Origin: Flavobacteriales bacterium
GTDB taxonomy: Bacteria > Bacteroidota > Bacteroidia > Flavobacteriales_F > PHOS-HE28
Length of the DNA stretch: 23,204 nt
Assembly (NCBI GenBank): GCA_020437875.1
Contig: JAGQVR010000013.1
Coordinates: forward strand, 1 to 23,204
Direction: 5' to 3'
The notes under the pieces were generated by a model. It was not told where the DNA came from. It did not search any database and was given only the letters and a program-made list of their open reading frames with translations. Positions 1 to 8,366 of the stretch are shown one piece after another (the first letter of the stretch is position 1; every line of letters begins with the position of its first letter). A program made the translations under genes and the position numbers.

Positions 1-373
1 GTTCAACGTCTTCAGTGTGAACACGCCGATGCAGATGGCGCTCGCGGAATACTTGGAGGACCCGGCCAACTACCTGAAGGTGCAGGCATTCTATCAGGCT
101 AAGCGCGATCGCTTCGCGGCAGGCATGAAGAAATCGCGATTCAAGTTGCTGCCCTGCGAGGGCTCCTATTTCCAGACCGCGGACTACAGTGCCATCAGCG
201 ACGAGAACGACCTGGATTTCGCGCAACGCGTGACGCGGGAGTTCGGTGTAGCGACCATCCCACTCTCACCCTTCTACAAGGAGCCGGCGAGTGGTCTACA
301 CTTGCTGCGCTTCTGCTTCGCCAAGCAGGAGGCTACCTTGGATGCCGCGATCGAGAAACTATGCCGGATCTGA
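1..373 (+). CDS. Methionine/glutamine-type aminotransferase, C-terminal part (5' end outside window)
   Basis: Reading frame begins at base 2 and runs open from the window edge to TGA at 371-373, giving about 123 residues. The visible part starts FNVFSVNTPMQMALAEYL and continues with RFKLLPCEGSYFQTADYS and a C-terminal RFCFAKQEATLDAAIEKL. This matches the C-terminal small domain of fold-type I PLP aminotransferases of the YbdL / kynurenine aminotransferase (glutamine transaminase K) group. The PLP lysine lies upstream of the window and cannot be checked. Family members transaminate methionine, glutamine or aromatic amino acids with a 2-oxo acid in the cytoplasm. The stop lies inside the next gene (13-bp overlap), which encodes an omega-amidase, the usual partner enzyme. 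That context supports the methionine/glutamine assignment over a generic aminotransferase. The precise substrate is inferred. Confidence 0.85.
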   Translation, partial: FNVFSVNTPMQMALAEYLEDPANYLKVQAFYQAKRDRFAAGMKKSRFKLLPCEGSYFQTADYSAISDENDLDFAQRVTREFGVATIPLSPFYKEPASGLHLLRFCFAKQEATLDAAIEKLCRI

Positions 374-1140
374 GAGCGACCCTTGTCCAGAGCATGCTCC
401 ATTGGGAGGATGCGGATGCGAACCGTGCGATGTTCGATGACATGCTTTCCACCTTGAAAGGCGTGACCGACCTCATCGTCCTGCCCGAGATGTTCACCAC
501 CGGCTTCAGCATGCGCAGCAACGAACTGGCCGAGGAGATGAACGGTCCCACGGTCGTGTGGATGCAGGAGCAGGCGCGGGAATTGGATGCCGCGCTCTAT
601 GGCAGTGTGATCATCACCGAAGGTGGAAGGTGTTTCAACCGCGGACTCTTCGTGAAGCCTGATGGCGAGGTGACGGTCTATGACAAGCGGCACCTCTTCC
701 GGTTCGCGAACGAGACCGATCACTACAGCGCTGGTAAGGAACGAGTGGTGGTGGAGTGGCGCGGCTGGCGGATCCTGCTACAGATCTGTTTCGATCTACG
801 TTTCCCTGTCTTCGCGCGTAACCGCGGCGACTACGACGCGATCCTCTACGTGGCGAACTGGCCGGAGGCGCGGCGCTTCCCGTGGAGTCAGTTGCTCATC
901 GCGCGGGGGATCGAGAACCAATGCTATGTGGCTGGCGTGAACCGCGTGGGCATGGATGGCAAGGGCATCCACTACAGCGGCGATAGTGCGGTCATCGACC
1001 CGCGCGGAGCGATCATTGCGCATGTCGAGGCTTCACAGGAGGGCATGACGACCGCCAGGTTCGACCGGAACGCGTTGGAGGACTTCCGGGCGAAGTTCCC
1101 GGTGGCCATGGAGGCCGACGACTTCGAGCTGAAGGCCTAG
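361..1140 (+). CDS. Omega-amidase, nitrilase superfamily (YafV-like)
   Basis: 259 residues, the usual length for a single-domain nitrilase-superfamily amidase. The Glu-Lys-Cys triad is visible: E43 in LPEMFTTGFSM, K109 in YDKRHLF and C143 in LLQICFDLRFP. The FTTGFSM and YDKRHLFRFA motifs are typical of the YafV/Nit2 omega-amidase branch, which hydrolyses 2-oxoglutaramate or 2-oxosuccinamate to the 2-oxo acid and ammonia and so pulls glutamine-dependent transamination forward. No signal peptide is seen, so it is cytoplasmic. The ATG at 361 lies inside the aminotransferase gene, 13 bp before its end, so the two are probably translationally coupled. The TAG stop shares the palindrome CTAG (1137-1140) with the stop of the convergent giant gene. 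The substrate is inferred from family and neighbour. Confidence 0.9.
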   Translation: MPDLRATLVQSMLHWEDADANRAMFDDMLSTLKGVTDLIVLPEMFTTGFSMRSNELAEEMNGPTVVWMQEQARELDAALYGSVIITEGGRCFNRGLFVKPDGEVTVYDKRHLFRFANETDHYSAGKERVVVEWRGWRILLQICFDLRFPVFARNRGDYDAILYVANWPEARRFPWSQLLIARGIENQCYVAGVNRVGMDGKGIHYSGDSAVIDPRGAIIAHVEASQEGMTTARFDRNALEDFRAKFPVAMEADDFELKA

Positions 1141-4100
1141 CGGAGCACCTGGATGTGGCCCATCTGCTCCTGCTCCATGCCAAGGGTTCCGTCCTTGTCC
1201 TGGAACTTGTAGTTCAGGCGCCACACGTAGATGTCGTTCTTCACCACCGAGCCTGCATAGGTGCCATCCCAGCCCATGGTGGGATCGTCGCTTTCGAAGA
1301 GCAGGTTGCCCCAACGGTCGAAGATCAACAAGTGCATCGTTGCGATGTTCTTGCCAACGGGGATGAAGACATCGTTCGTTCCATCGCCGTTCGGTGTGAA
1401 GGTGTTCGGAATGAAGATGGCTGATGGGCAGTACTCGATCACCTGGGCGGAATCACGAGCGGCACAATCGAACTGGTTGGTCACCTCCACCACGTACCAG
1501 CCGTAGGCACCAGCGAGGATCACGCGTGACTGTTCACCGGTGTTCCAGTCGTACTGCGATCCGGGGTTCCCGGCGTCGATCCGGACATACTGTTCGTCCT
1601 CACCAAGGCAGGTGTGGAACTGGCGCGTGGCCATCTGCACGGGTGAGGGGTTGAAGAGCACATTGATGTCATCAGTGCGCTGGCAGTAGCCATTGCTCAC
1701 CATCACGGAGTAGTTCCCAGCTCGACTGACCGGGATGGTCCTTGTGACGGCTCCATTGCTCCAAGCGTAAGTGCTTCCTGGGTTGCCGGCATCGAGGTGA
1801 AGGATCCGGCCATCGCACAGGGTGGTGTCCGTGCCGAGTTCGACAACGGGAGGTGCGACGAACTGGGCAACGGCATCGTAGGTCGCGCTGCATCCGGCCG
1901 GGTTGGTGATGGTCACGGAGTACGTGCCGTTGGACTGGACCGCGATGGTCCGTGTGCTGGCACCATTGCTCCACGCGTAGGAGGAGCCATCGTTGCCGGC
2001 ATCCAGGATGATGTCCTCGCCGATGCATCGGGTCACATCCACCAGGACATCGGTGGGGCTCTCTTCCACGATCACGGTGCGTGTGTCAGTCGCGGTGCAG
2101 GCTCCGTTGCTCACCGTTACCGAGTAGGTCCCTGCCGTGCTTGTCGTGATGCTCGAAGTTGTCGCACCATTGCTCCAGACATGGCTTGCGCCGGCGTTTC
2201 CAGCGTCCAGCACGATGCTGGTCCCTGCGCAGATCGTCGTGTCCGGGCCAAGGTCCACCGTGATGACGGGCAGCAGATCCACCAGGGCGTCGAATGTCGC
2301 CGAACAGTTCTGTGCGGTGGTCACCGTCACGGAGTAGGTTCCGCTCGTGATGGGTTGGATGGAGGATGTGGTGGCACCGTTGCTCCAGGCGTAGGTGGAT
2401 CCGGGATTGCCTGCGTTCAACGTGACCGGTTCGCTCGCACAGCTGGTCACATCGGTCAACGCATCGATCGGCATCGCATTGAGAGCGACTATGATCCCAT
2501 CATTGGCCACACAGCCTTGAGCGGATGTCACCTGCACGGTGTAGTTGCCACTCGCCGTGACCATGAGCTGCTGGCTGGTAGCCCCGTTGTTCCAGAGATA
2601 CGAGGAGCCTTGGTTCCCGGCGTCCAGTGCCATCTGCTGTACGCCGCAGAGCGAAAGGTCCGCCCCCAGGTCCACGACGGGCAATGGATGCAGGGTGACG
2701 TTGAACGTCGTTGAATGCTGACAGCCTTGTGCGTTCGTTATCGTCACCGTGTGAGGGCCGGAAGCATTGGGTTGGATGCTCTGCGTGGTCTGCCCCGTGG
2801 ACCACTGATAGCTGCTGCCCGTGACCGGGGCCGTCAACGTAGGAGGGGTGTTCACACACGCACTGGCACTGCCTTGTGTCGGAACGCCGGCGAAGGCGCG
2901 TGTGATCACGATCTGGTCGTTCACGGCACATCCGTTCGCATCGGTGATGGTAACGCTGTATGTGGCCGTGCCTTCGTTCATGATGGTCGGCGACTGGATG
3001 TTGGCGGCGTTGAGGTTCGAAGCCGGGCTCCAGGCATAGGTCGGGTTAGGCACGTTGTGTTGCACGCTGAGCTGATGGCCGAGCGTGGTGCACAGCGTTT
3101 GATCGGGACCCACATCGGCCGTGTACCCCGTGGTCACCACAACGGTCACGCTCTGGCTCAGGCTGCATCCACTGGCCGTGTGCGTCACCGTGCAGGTGTA
3201 GGTGGTGGTCTGTGCCGGTGTGGCGATGGGGTTGGGAGTGCTGCTGTTGTTCAGACCAGCTCCCGTCCAGGCATAGGTCAGTCCCGATCCACCGGCCGCT
3301 GAGGCGTTCAATTGGACCGATCCTCCCTGGCAGAGCGTGTCGTTGGCGCTCGTGACGTTCACGCTGAGCAATTGCCCGACGGTGATCGTCACCTGGCCGG
3401 ATGCGGTGCAACCGATGCCCGATGCCGCGGTCACCTGGTAGGTCGTGGTGGTGGTCGGTGTGGCGACTGGCGACTGCACGTTCGTCGCGCTCAAGGTTCC
3501 ATTGTCAGGTGACCAGGTGTAGGTCACGTTGCTTCCGGAGGAAGGTGTGGCCGTGATGGTCGTACCGGCCACCGCGCACAGCGTCATGTTCGGTGTGACC
3601 GAGATCGTGAAGGCGGGATCCACCTGCACATACACGGAGTCATGATAGACACAACTTCCCAGAGGATCGGTACCGTTCAGAACGTACCAGCCTGATGCGC
3701 TGGGTGTGGCCACCGGGTTGTGGATGCCCGCGTTGTTCAGGGTGCCGGGTTGGCTCCAGGAATAGTTCAGGTAGTTGTTGTCATACCGGCCGAGGAGGAA
3801 GTCATCGATCGCCCAGTTGTCATGCCCGGCCCCGTTGTGGGCGAGCTGGCGGATCCGGAACATGGTGTTCGCGGCTTGAGCGGCGGCCGGTATCGGCACG
3901 TCCAGCGGAGTGAAGTTCGGGTAGCCGGCCTCGTTGTAGGTCGCGATCAGGTTCCAGTTCAATCCGTTGTTGGTGGAATACTCCAGCACGATATCCTCAC
4001 CGGTATCGGCGTCATCACAAGGAGCCGTTCCGTTCGCGATCTTCAATTGGAAGCGGAGCGATCCACCGCCTGTGGTATTGAAGCCGGTCGTCTGGGCATA

Positions 4101-6149
4101 CCGCTGACCTGCACCGTTGAAGTAGAGCGCCATTCCGCTCGTACTTCCACAGATATCGCTCACAGTGCCACCTTGGATGGCGGTCCATCCATTGCCCGGC
4201 GCGCCATCGAAGAGGTCCGTGGTCAAGGCGCGCAAAGCCCGACTGCTGAGCTGCACCGTGTTCCCCGCACACACTGCGGCCGGCTGGGCGAAGGTCTCCA
4301 GTTCGATGATGCTCGCCGGGATCACGTTCACGCGGATGCTGTCATCCAGATCGCCGCAGCCGCTCGGGCTGAAGACCCGGGCGCGGTACCAGGTGGATGT
4401 CATCGGGGTCGCCACCGGGTCGGCAATGGTGTCGTTGTTCAACGAGAAGCCGGGGGTCCATTGGATATCGAACCAGGCCGGATCCGGTGGCGGAACGAGG
4501 GCCAGGTGTACGGATTCGTATTGGCAGATCGTGATCTCCGGCTCATCGTTCGCGGTGAGCCAGGTCGGGATCGTGAGTGGCAGGCCCACGTTGTAGGTGA
4601 AGCTGCGTTGGCATCCACTGAGCGGGAGGGTGCCTGTCACGGTATAGCTCCCTGATTGCACGGGAGTGAAGCTGTAGCTATTGCCAGTCGCAATGATCAT
4701 GTTCGGCGCGGCTGCTTCCGTCCACGTCGCGTTGTTGAGCGGTTCGGGTGCGTTGAGCGTGAGCGGACCGCCACCGCAGATCGTGCTGTCCTGTGGGACG
4801 GACACACTGCGGATGTCGTGCACCGAAGCCGCATAGCTCTCACCATAGCCGGTACCCACCATGTAGGCCTGCAGGCCGGAGGAAGCGGCAAGCACATGTC
4901 TACCCGGTTGGACGGTCAACTTCACATGTTTACGGTCGTTGCATCCCGGATAGGATTGGAACTGTCCGGCTGGAACGACCGTACCATCCAGGGTGAGTTG
5001 ACCGACGGCGGCTACCGGCACCACCACGCTCACACTGTGCTGGGTGATCAATGAGGAGGGGGAGGTGTTCCAGGCCACCTGCCGCGACAAACGCTCCGCC
5101 GGAGACACCAGCCACATCGAAGGATCGCCATTCCCTGCGCAGCTGTAACCCTCCATCAGCTGGACAACGCTCACCGGCTGGCTGGCCACGATGCATACCG
5201 GGGCCGTGCTCCCGTTAGCCTCATGTCGTTGACCGGCGTTCAAGTTGATCGGCGCGCCACCGTTGATCGAGATGGATGTTCCATCGAATTCGGCCATGAT
5301 CCGATAGGTGCTGGTGTTCACCCCATGGATCGGCGCCGTGTAGTAGCGTGTGCCCCAAGCGACGGTCGGTATCAGTTGTTCGAAGATGACATCGCAGGCT
5401 TGGCAGGCGCCTGGCACGGTGGCGCACATGGAGCCACCGAGAACGGCGAATGGTCGACAGGAACCACTGGCAGCGGTCGCCTCCACAACGGTGTTCGTAA
5501 GGTCAAGCGCGTCGGTGGCGGCCTGCAATTGGTAGGTCTGACCGGCGTTCAGCGTCACCACGAACGGAACACCGGCAGGCTGGCCGCTGAACGTGTTCAC
5601 GGAAGGGGTGATCCGTACCTGCGTGCCATCCTGGCTGGCCACGACCAACAGTTCGCTCTTGTGGAGGTTGTTGAAGTTGGGGAGGCCCTGATAGGCGTCC
5701 ACGCGGTAACGGTTGCCCAATGCCGATTCGGGTAGCACCTGGGAGACGTCGTGCGTGAAGTTCTGGAAGCTGCTGGCGAGGACGTTCACACTGTCCGAGG
5801 CCTGGATGAGGATGCCCTTGTTGGCAACGGTACCGGAACCGGTGTTCTCGGCCGATGTGGGAATATCGATCACGGCCACGCCGTTCGTCGACACGCTGAA
5901 GGGAACGCTCCAGCCCGTCAGGGGCATGCTCACGGTCCCCGAAGTCGCATTGGTGCCGAGGATGTGCAGCTTGATCCCCTGTGCACCGAAGCCATTCTGC
6001 ATGAAGCCGGTCCAGAACCGTTTCCCGCGTGTGGGCACCTGCGTCGCTTGCTGTGCGATCGCCGCGTGGGTCAATAGCAGGACGGTGAACAGGAAAGTGA
6101 TCCGGTTCCACCGATATACCTCATGGAATGGGAATGCGCTAAGCCTCAT
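1137..6149 (-). CDS. Giant secreted multidomain adhesin-like protein with IgGFc-binding-like N-terminus and type B T9SS C-terminal domain
   Basis: 1670 residues. A hydrophobic signal peptide (about 1-32) ends AIA before QQATQ. Residues about 40-450 resemble the IgGFc-binding-protein N-terminal-like domain (KRFWTGFMQNGF near the start, YMVGTGYGESYAASV near the end). Two Ig-like modules follow. At about 640-785 is a jelly-roll/Reelin-subrepeat-like module (VLEYSTNNGLNW, NWAIDDFLLG). About 785-1090 holds Ig/PKD-like modules carrying a PVATP-type motif. About 1090-1575 holds seven units of about 70 residues with WSNGATTSSI-like cores and paired cysteines. The last about 90 residues (FIPNTFTPNGDGTNDVF, FDRWGN, WDGTY) are a gliding-motility/CHU_C type B sorting domain. 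The protein should cross the outer membrane by T9SS and be attached or released at the surface. Adhesion is inferred. It is probably the last gene of the comF operon, 69 bp after the lipoprotein gene. No PorP/SprF partner lies in the window. Confidence 0.88.
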   Translation of the reverse strand: MRLSAFPFHEVYRWNRITFLFTVLLLTHAAIAQQATQVPTRGKRFWTGFMQNGFGAQGIKLHILGTNATSGTVSMPLTGWSVPFSVSTNGVAVIDIPTSAENTGSGTVANKGILIQASDSVNVLASSFQNFTHDVSQVLPESALGNRYRVDAYQGLPNFNNLHKSELLVVASQDGTQVRITPSVNTFSGQPAGVPFVVTLNAGQTYQLQAATDALDLTNTVVEATAASGSCRPFAVLGGSMCATVPGACQACDVIFEQLIPTVAWGTRYYTAPIHGVNTSTYRIMAEFDGTSISINGGAPINLNAGQRHEANGSTAPVCIVASQPVSVVQLMEGYSCAGNGDPSMWLVSPAERLSRQVAWNTSPSSLITQHSVSVVVPVAAVGQLTLDGTVVPAGQFQSYPGCNDRKHVKLTVQPGRHVLAASSGLQAYMVGTGYGESYAASVHDIRSVSVPQDSTICGGGPLTLNAPEPLNNATWTEAAAPNMIIATGNSYSFTPVQSGSYTVTGTLPLSGCQRSFTYNVGLPLTIPTWLTANDEPEITICQYESVHLALVPPPDPAWFDIQWTPGFSLNNDTIADPVATPMTSTWYRARVFSPSGCGDLDDSIRVNVIPASIIELETFAQPAAVCAGNTVQLSSRALRALTTDLFDGAPGNGWTAIQGGTVSDICGSTSGMALYFNGAGQRYAQTTGFNTTGGGSLRFQLKIANGTAPCDDADTGEDIVLEYSTNNGLNWNLIATYNEAGYPNFTPLDVPIPAAAQAANTMFRIRQLAHNGAGHDNWAIDDFLLGRYDNNYLNYSWSQPGTLNNAGIHNPVATPSASGWYVLNGTDPLGSCVYHDSVYVQVDPAFTISVTPNMTLCAVAGTTITATPSSGSNVTYTWSPDNGTLSATNVQSPVATPTTTTTYQVTAASGIGCTASGQVTITVGQLLSVNVTSANDTLCQGGSVQLNASAAGGSGLTYAWTGAGLNNSSTPNPIATPAQTTTYTCTVTHTASGCSLSQSVTVVVTTGYTADVGPDQTLCTTLGHQLSVQHNVPNPTYAWSPASNLNAANIQSPTIMNEGTATYSVTITDANGCAVNDQIVITRAFAGVPTQGSASACVNTPPTLTAPVTGSSYQWSTGQTTQSIQPNASGPHTVTITNAQGCQHSTTFNVTLHPLPVVDLGADLSLCGVQQMALDAGNQGSSYLWNNGATSQQLMVTASGNYTVQVTSAQGCVANDGIIVALNAMPIDALTDVTSCASEPVTLNAGNPGSTYAWSNGATTSSIQPITSGTYSVTVTTAQNCSATFDALVDLLPVITVDLGPDTTICAGTSIVLDAGNAGASHVWSNGATTSSITTSTAGTYSVTVSNGACTATDTRTVIVEESPTDVLVDVTRCIGEDIILDAGNDGSSYAWSNGASTRTIAVQSNGTYSVTITNPAGCSATYDAVAQFVAPPVVELGTDTTLCDGRILHLDAGNPGSTYAWSNGAVTRTIPVSRAGNYSVMVSNGYCQRTDDINVLFNPSPVQMATRQFHTCLGEDEQYVRIDAGNPGSQYDWNTGEQSRVILAGAYGWYVVEVTNQFDCAARDSAQVIEYCPSAIFIPNTFTPNGDGTNDVFIPVGKNIATMHLLIFDRWGNLLFESDDPTMGWDGTYAGSVVKNDIYVWRLNYKFQDKDGTLGMEQEQMGHIQVLR
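1430..2880 (-). repeat. Seven tandem Ig-like coding repeats of about 210 bp, alternating two unit types
   Basis: Within the giant surface-protein gene, seven units recur about every 210 bp (70 codons). The core codons fall near 2800, 2590, 2380, 2170, 1970, 1760 and 1550. Each encodes a G-S-x-Y-x-W-S-N-G-A-like strand, a G-x-Y-S/T-V-x-V strand and two cysteines. Units 2, 4 and 6 contain DLGADLSLC, DLGPDTTIC and ELGTDTTLC; units 3, 5 and 7 instead have DVTSCASEP, DVTRCIGED and FHTCLGEDE. The order is therefore A-B-A-B-A-B-A. This suggests growth by duplication of a two-unit block of about 420 bp. Confidence 0.8.
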
Positions 6150-6218
6150 CGTCGACCACCGAAGAGTGCGGGTGGTAGCGGGCGTTCTACGTGATCTGCG
6201 GATCCAGGGTTCCTGCGC

Positions 6219-7841
6219 TCATCGACCCGTCCCGGAAGGGGTCGTAGGCGCGTCCAGGGACCAATCGATCTTGACGTCCCATGAGGCACGGATGTTCACC
6301 TGTTCGGGATTGTACCAGGTCCGTTCCGGTTGGTCCAGGGTGGACCATTCACCCGTGTCCCAATGACCGTTCCCGTTGCGGTCGTGCACAAGGCGGAGCG
6401 TACGCGGTCCGGGAGAGAGCCGTTGCCATGTGGCGGTCGGTGACGCGGCCGAAACGATCATCTCCTGCTGGATCCGTTGCTGACCATCGAGCACCTGCAG
6501 CAGGTAGCGATCGTCCGTGTCCAGGCCCGAGAGCTTCACTCGGAGAGAACCGAAAGACTTCTCATCAGCAACGCCCAGAACCGCCCTCAGGGTATCATTC
6601 GTTCCACCGATCATGTCGCGCACCGCTTTTGGCAGGACGAGGAGTCGATAGGAGGACCCGCTGTTGGCTTCGAACCGGATGCGAAGGCTTCGCTCACCAT
6701 CCGGCTCCAGGAGGAAGGGAACCGCTGAGCTGTCGCGTTGGAGATCGATCCGTGCACTATCGACCGCAGCGACGGGTCTGCTGCTCCGCAGCCGGATGCT
6801 GATGCGATCATCCTCCTCGACCAGGTCGGCCGACAGCCCCGTATGGTATGCCATCTTGCGTGTAGGTCGGTAGCGAAGCGTATCCAGGACCTGTTGATCC
6901 GCGATCACCTCATACATGCCCTCGCCGAGCAAGGTGGTGTCCGATGGCCACATCAAGAGCGAATCCCTGGTGGCATTGAACTCCGATGTCCACCGAAGTT
7001 CACCCCCGGTGCGTGCCACGTCGCGCAAGGTGATGCTGTCCACCGATCTTGCCATCACAAGTTCCAGTGCACCATCCGCGCTCACGGAATAGCTGCGTAC
7101 CAGTTGTCGGGTACTGGCGGGAAGGAAGGACCGCAGCGGGTACGACCGATGCACGGTGTCCTCGGATGTGATCGAGATGGTGCTGTCCTGGAATGCGATC
7201 TCCTCATTCGGAAGGTCATAGCGGTAGTTGGCGTTCTTGTCGCGCAAGGCGAATACGCTGAACCGGCCGAATGGTAGATTGGAGATCATGAACCGACCGG
7301 AGGCGTCGGTCCGGGTCATATAGGCCGGGCGGTCCCTGCGGAAAGCGGCCGTATCGTCCGGCGCGTACAAGCCCACCATCATCTCCTTCTCAGGCTGGCC
7401 GCTGAAGGCGTTCGACACCGTCCCCGCGAACCATGCGCTGTCCAACTCATCACCTGTGCTTACCACATACGAGAGCCCCGGGGCGGTGTTCCCTTCGGTC
7501 AGGTCCTTCACACAATCACCCAGGTTGAAGGTGTAGGTGGTCGCCGGTTCCAACGGAGCGTTCAACTTGATCTCCACACCCCGAGGTCCGGCCAGCCGTA
7601 CATCGGGTGCGATGGTCAAGGGTGGAGAGATCAACATGCGGTCACGGACACGGTCCAATTGCACGCGTTCGTCGAATTCCAGAAGAATGGCCGGTGCATC
7701 GAAACGGGTGCTCCGGTCCGGGGGTGTCGCTGCGATCAACTTCGGAGGGGTCGTATCCTGCTCGCCGCCGGTGATGTTCTGCACGCTCGCACATCCGAAC
7801 AGAAGGGACACCAAGCTGGACCACGCGAGTACCAACCTCAT
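6219..7841 (-). CDS. Ig-like (Big_5) domain lipoprotein of unknown function
   Basis: 540 residues. The N-terminus MRLVLAWSSLVSLLFGCASV is a lipoprotein signal with lipobox LFGC and lipidated C17. QDTTPPKLIAATPPDRST then opens a bacterial Ig-like Big_5/SbsA-type domain to about residue 120 (ILLEFDERVQLD, TTYTFNLGDCVKDLTEGN). About 130-220 is a carboxypeptidase-regulatory/prealbumin-like module (GRFMISNLPFGRFSVFALRD). The rest is beta-rich and unrecognised. Two acidic loops, DKNANYRYDLPNEE and DRNGNGHWDTGEW near the C-terminus, look like calcium-type DxNxNG loops at the ends of equivalent modules. This matches a Bacteroidota family annotated only as Ig-like domain-containing protein. The start codon overlaps the stop of the upstream sulfoxide reductase gene as ATGA. 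It is probably an outer-membrane lipoprotein; the function is unknown. Confidence 0.8.
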   Translation of the reverse strand: MRLVLAWSSLVSLLFGCASVQNITGGEQDTTPPKLIAATPPDRSTRFDAPAILLEFDERVQLDRVRDRMLISPPLTIAPDVRLAGPRGVEIKLNAPLEPATTYTFNLGDCVKDLTEGNTAPGLSYVVSTGDELDSAWFAGTVSNAFSGQPEKEMMVGLYAPDDTAAFRRDRPAYMTRTDASGRFMISNLPFGRFSVFALRDKNANYRYDLPNEEIAFQDSTISITSEDTVHRSYPLRSFLPASTRQLVRSYSVSADGALELVMARSVDSITLRDVARTGGELRWTSEFNATRDSLLMWPSDTTLLGEGMYEVIADQQVLDTLRYRPTRKMAYHTGLSADLVEEDDRISIRLRSSRPVAAVDSARIDLQRDSSAVPFLLEPDGERSLRIRFEANSGSSYRLLVLPKAVRDMIGGTNDTLRAVLGVADEKSFGSLRVKLSGLDTDDRYLLQVLDGQQRIQQEMIVSAASPTATWQRLSPGPRTLRLVHDRNGNGHWDTGEWSTLDQPERTWYNPEQVNIRASWDVKIDWSLDAPTTPSGTGR

Positions 7842-8326
7842 GCGAAGAGCTTATCAAGGAGGGTGCCTATCTCCTCAAGGTGCTTGCGGTCCTGGTCCGT
7901 GAAATCAGCAAGCACCACACTGTCGATGTCGAGCACGGCCACGACCCGGTCCGTTCCATCGTGAATGGGTACCACGATCTCCGAACGGCTCAACGCGCTA
8001 CAGGCGATATGGCCCGGGAACCGGTCCACATCGGGCACCAGAACGGTCCGGTCCTCCTTCCAAGCGGTTCCGCAGACCCCCTTGCCGAATGTGATCCGCG
8101 TGCACGCTAGCGGTCCTTGGAACGGTCCAAGGACCAGTTCCTCACCCACGACCCGGTAGAAGCCGACCCAATGCCATCCGAATGCTTCCTTCAACACAGC
8201 GGCGACGTTGGCCATGTTGGCTACTGGATCCGGTTCCGCACCGACCAACGCACGCAGTTGTGGGATCAAGGCCTCGAAACGGGTTGACCGTTCTTGGGTC
8301 TCCGGCAGGATGAGCACATCGGCCAT
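7838..8326 (-). CDS. msrC: Free methionine-(R)-sulfoxide reductase (GAF-domain fRMsr)
   Basis: 162 residues from the ATG at 8326. The whole protein is one GAF domain. The fRMsr signature is present: GPFQGPLACTRI, FGKGVCGTAW and FPGHIACSALSRSEIVVP. Cysteines C75, C85 and C109 are spaced 10 and 24 apart, the same spacing I recall for C84/C94/C118 of the E. coli enzyme, so resolving and catalytic cysteines are intact. The enzyme reduces free methionine-R-sulfoxide to methionine with thioredoxin in the cytoplasm. An alternative ATG at 8374 would add 16 residues (MPDTSCNSVPIPLPPP) and overlap comF by 8 bp. I prefer 8326 because homologues start near MAxxLxxP and a TACCTTTG -7 element (8336-8343) sits just upstream. 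The stop overlaps the downstream lipoprotein start as ATGA. Confidence 0.88.
   Translation of the reverse strand: MADVLILPETQERSTRFEALIPQLRALVGAEPDPVANMANVAAVLKEAFGWHWVGFYRVVGEELVLGPFQGPLACTRITFGKGVCGTAWKEDRTVLVPDVDRFPGHIACSALSRSEIVVPIHDGTDRVVAVLDIDSVVLADFTDQDRKHLEEIGTLLDKLFA
8112..8135. repeat. Perfect 10-bp inverted repeat inside the fRMsr gene
   Basis: Arms GGTCCTTGGA (8112-8121) and TCCAAGGACC (8126-8135) pair perfectly around a 4-base loop. It encodes the conserved LGPFQGP stretch, whose codons are naturally quasi-palindromic, so it may be a by-product of the protein sequence. Confidence 0.6.
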
Positions 8327-8335
8327 GGGGGGTGG

Positions 8336-8343
8336 CAAAGGTA
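8336..8343 (-). promoter_or_regulatory. Candidate Bacteroidota -7 promoter element upstream of fRMsr
   Basis: The minus strand reads TACCTTTG, an exact match to TAnnTTTG, 9 nt before the ATG at 8326 and within the 40-bp gap after comF. No TTG is seen at the expected -33 distance. It suggests fRMsr and the genes after it can be transcribed apart from comF, with a very short leader. Confidence 0.45.
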
Positions 8344-8366
8344 TCGGGACAGAGTTGCAGCTGGTA

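Noticed and set aside
1797..2714. 305-codon plus-strand open frame
   Set aside because: It is antisense to the giant surface-protein gene, rich in G, R, H and A as expected from reading GC-rich codons backwards, and has no domain or signal. The repeat-coding strand explains the sequence fully.
1430..2880. CRISPR-like or satellite repeat
   Set aside because: The 210-bp period is in frame, the units are diverged and encode Ig-like domains; there are no short identical repeats with unique spacers.
3720..4655. 311-codon plus-strand open frame
   Set aside because: A second long antisense shadow of the giant gene, with no motif. Long shadow frames are common at this GC content.
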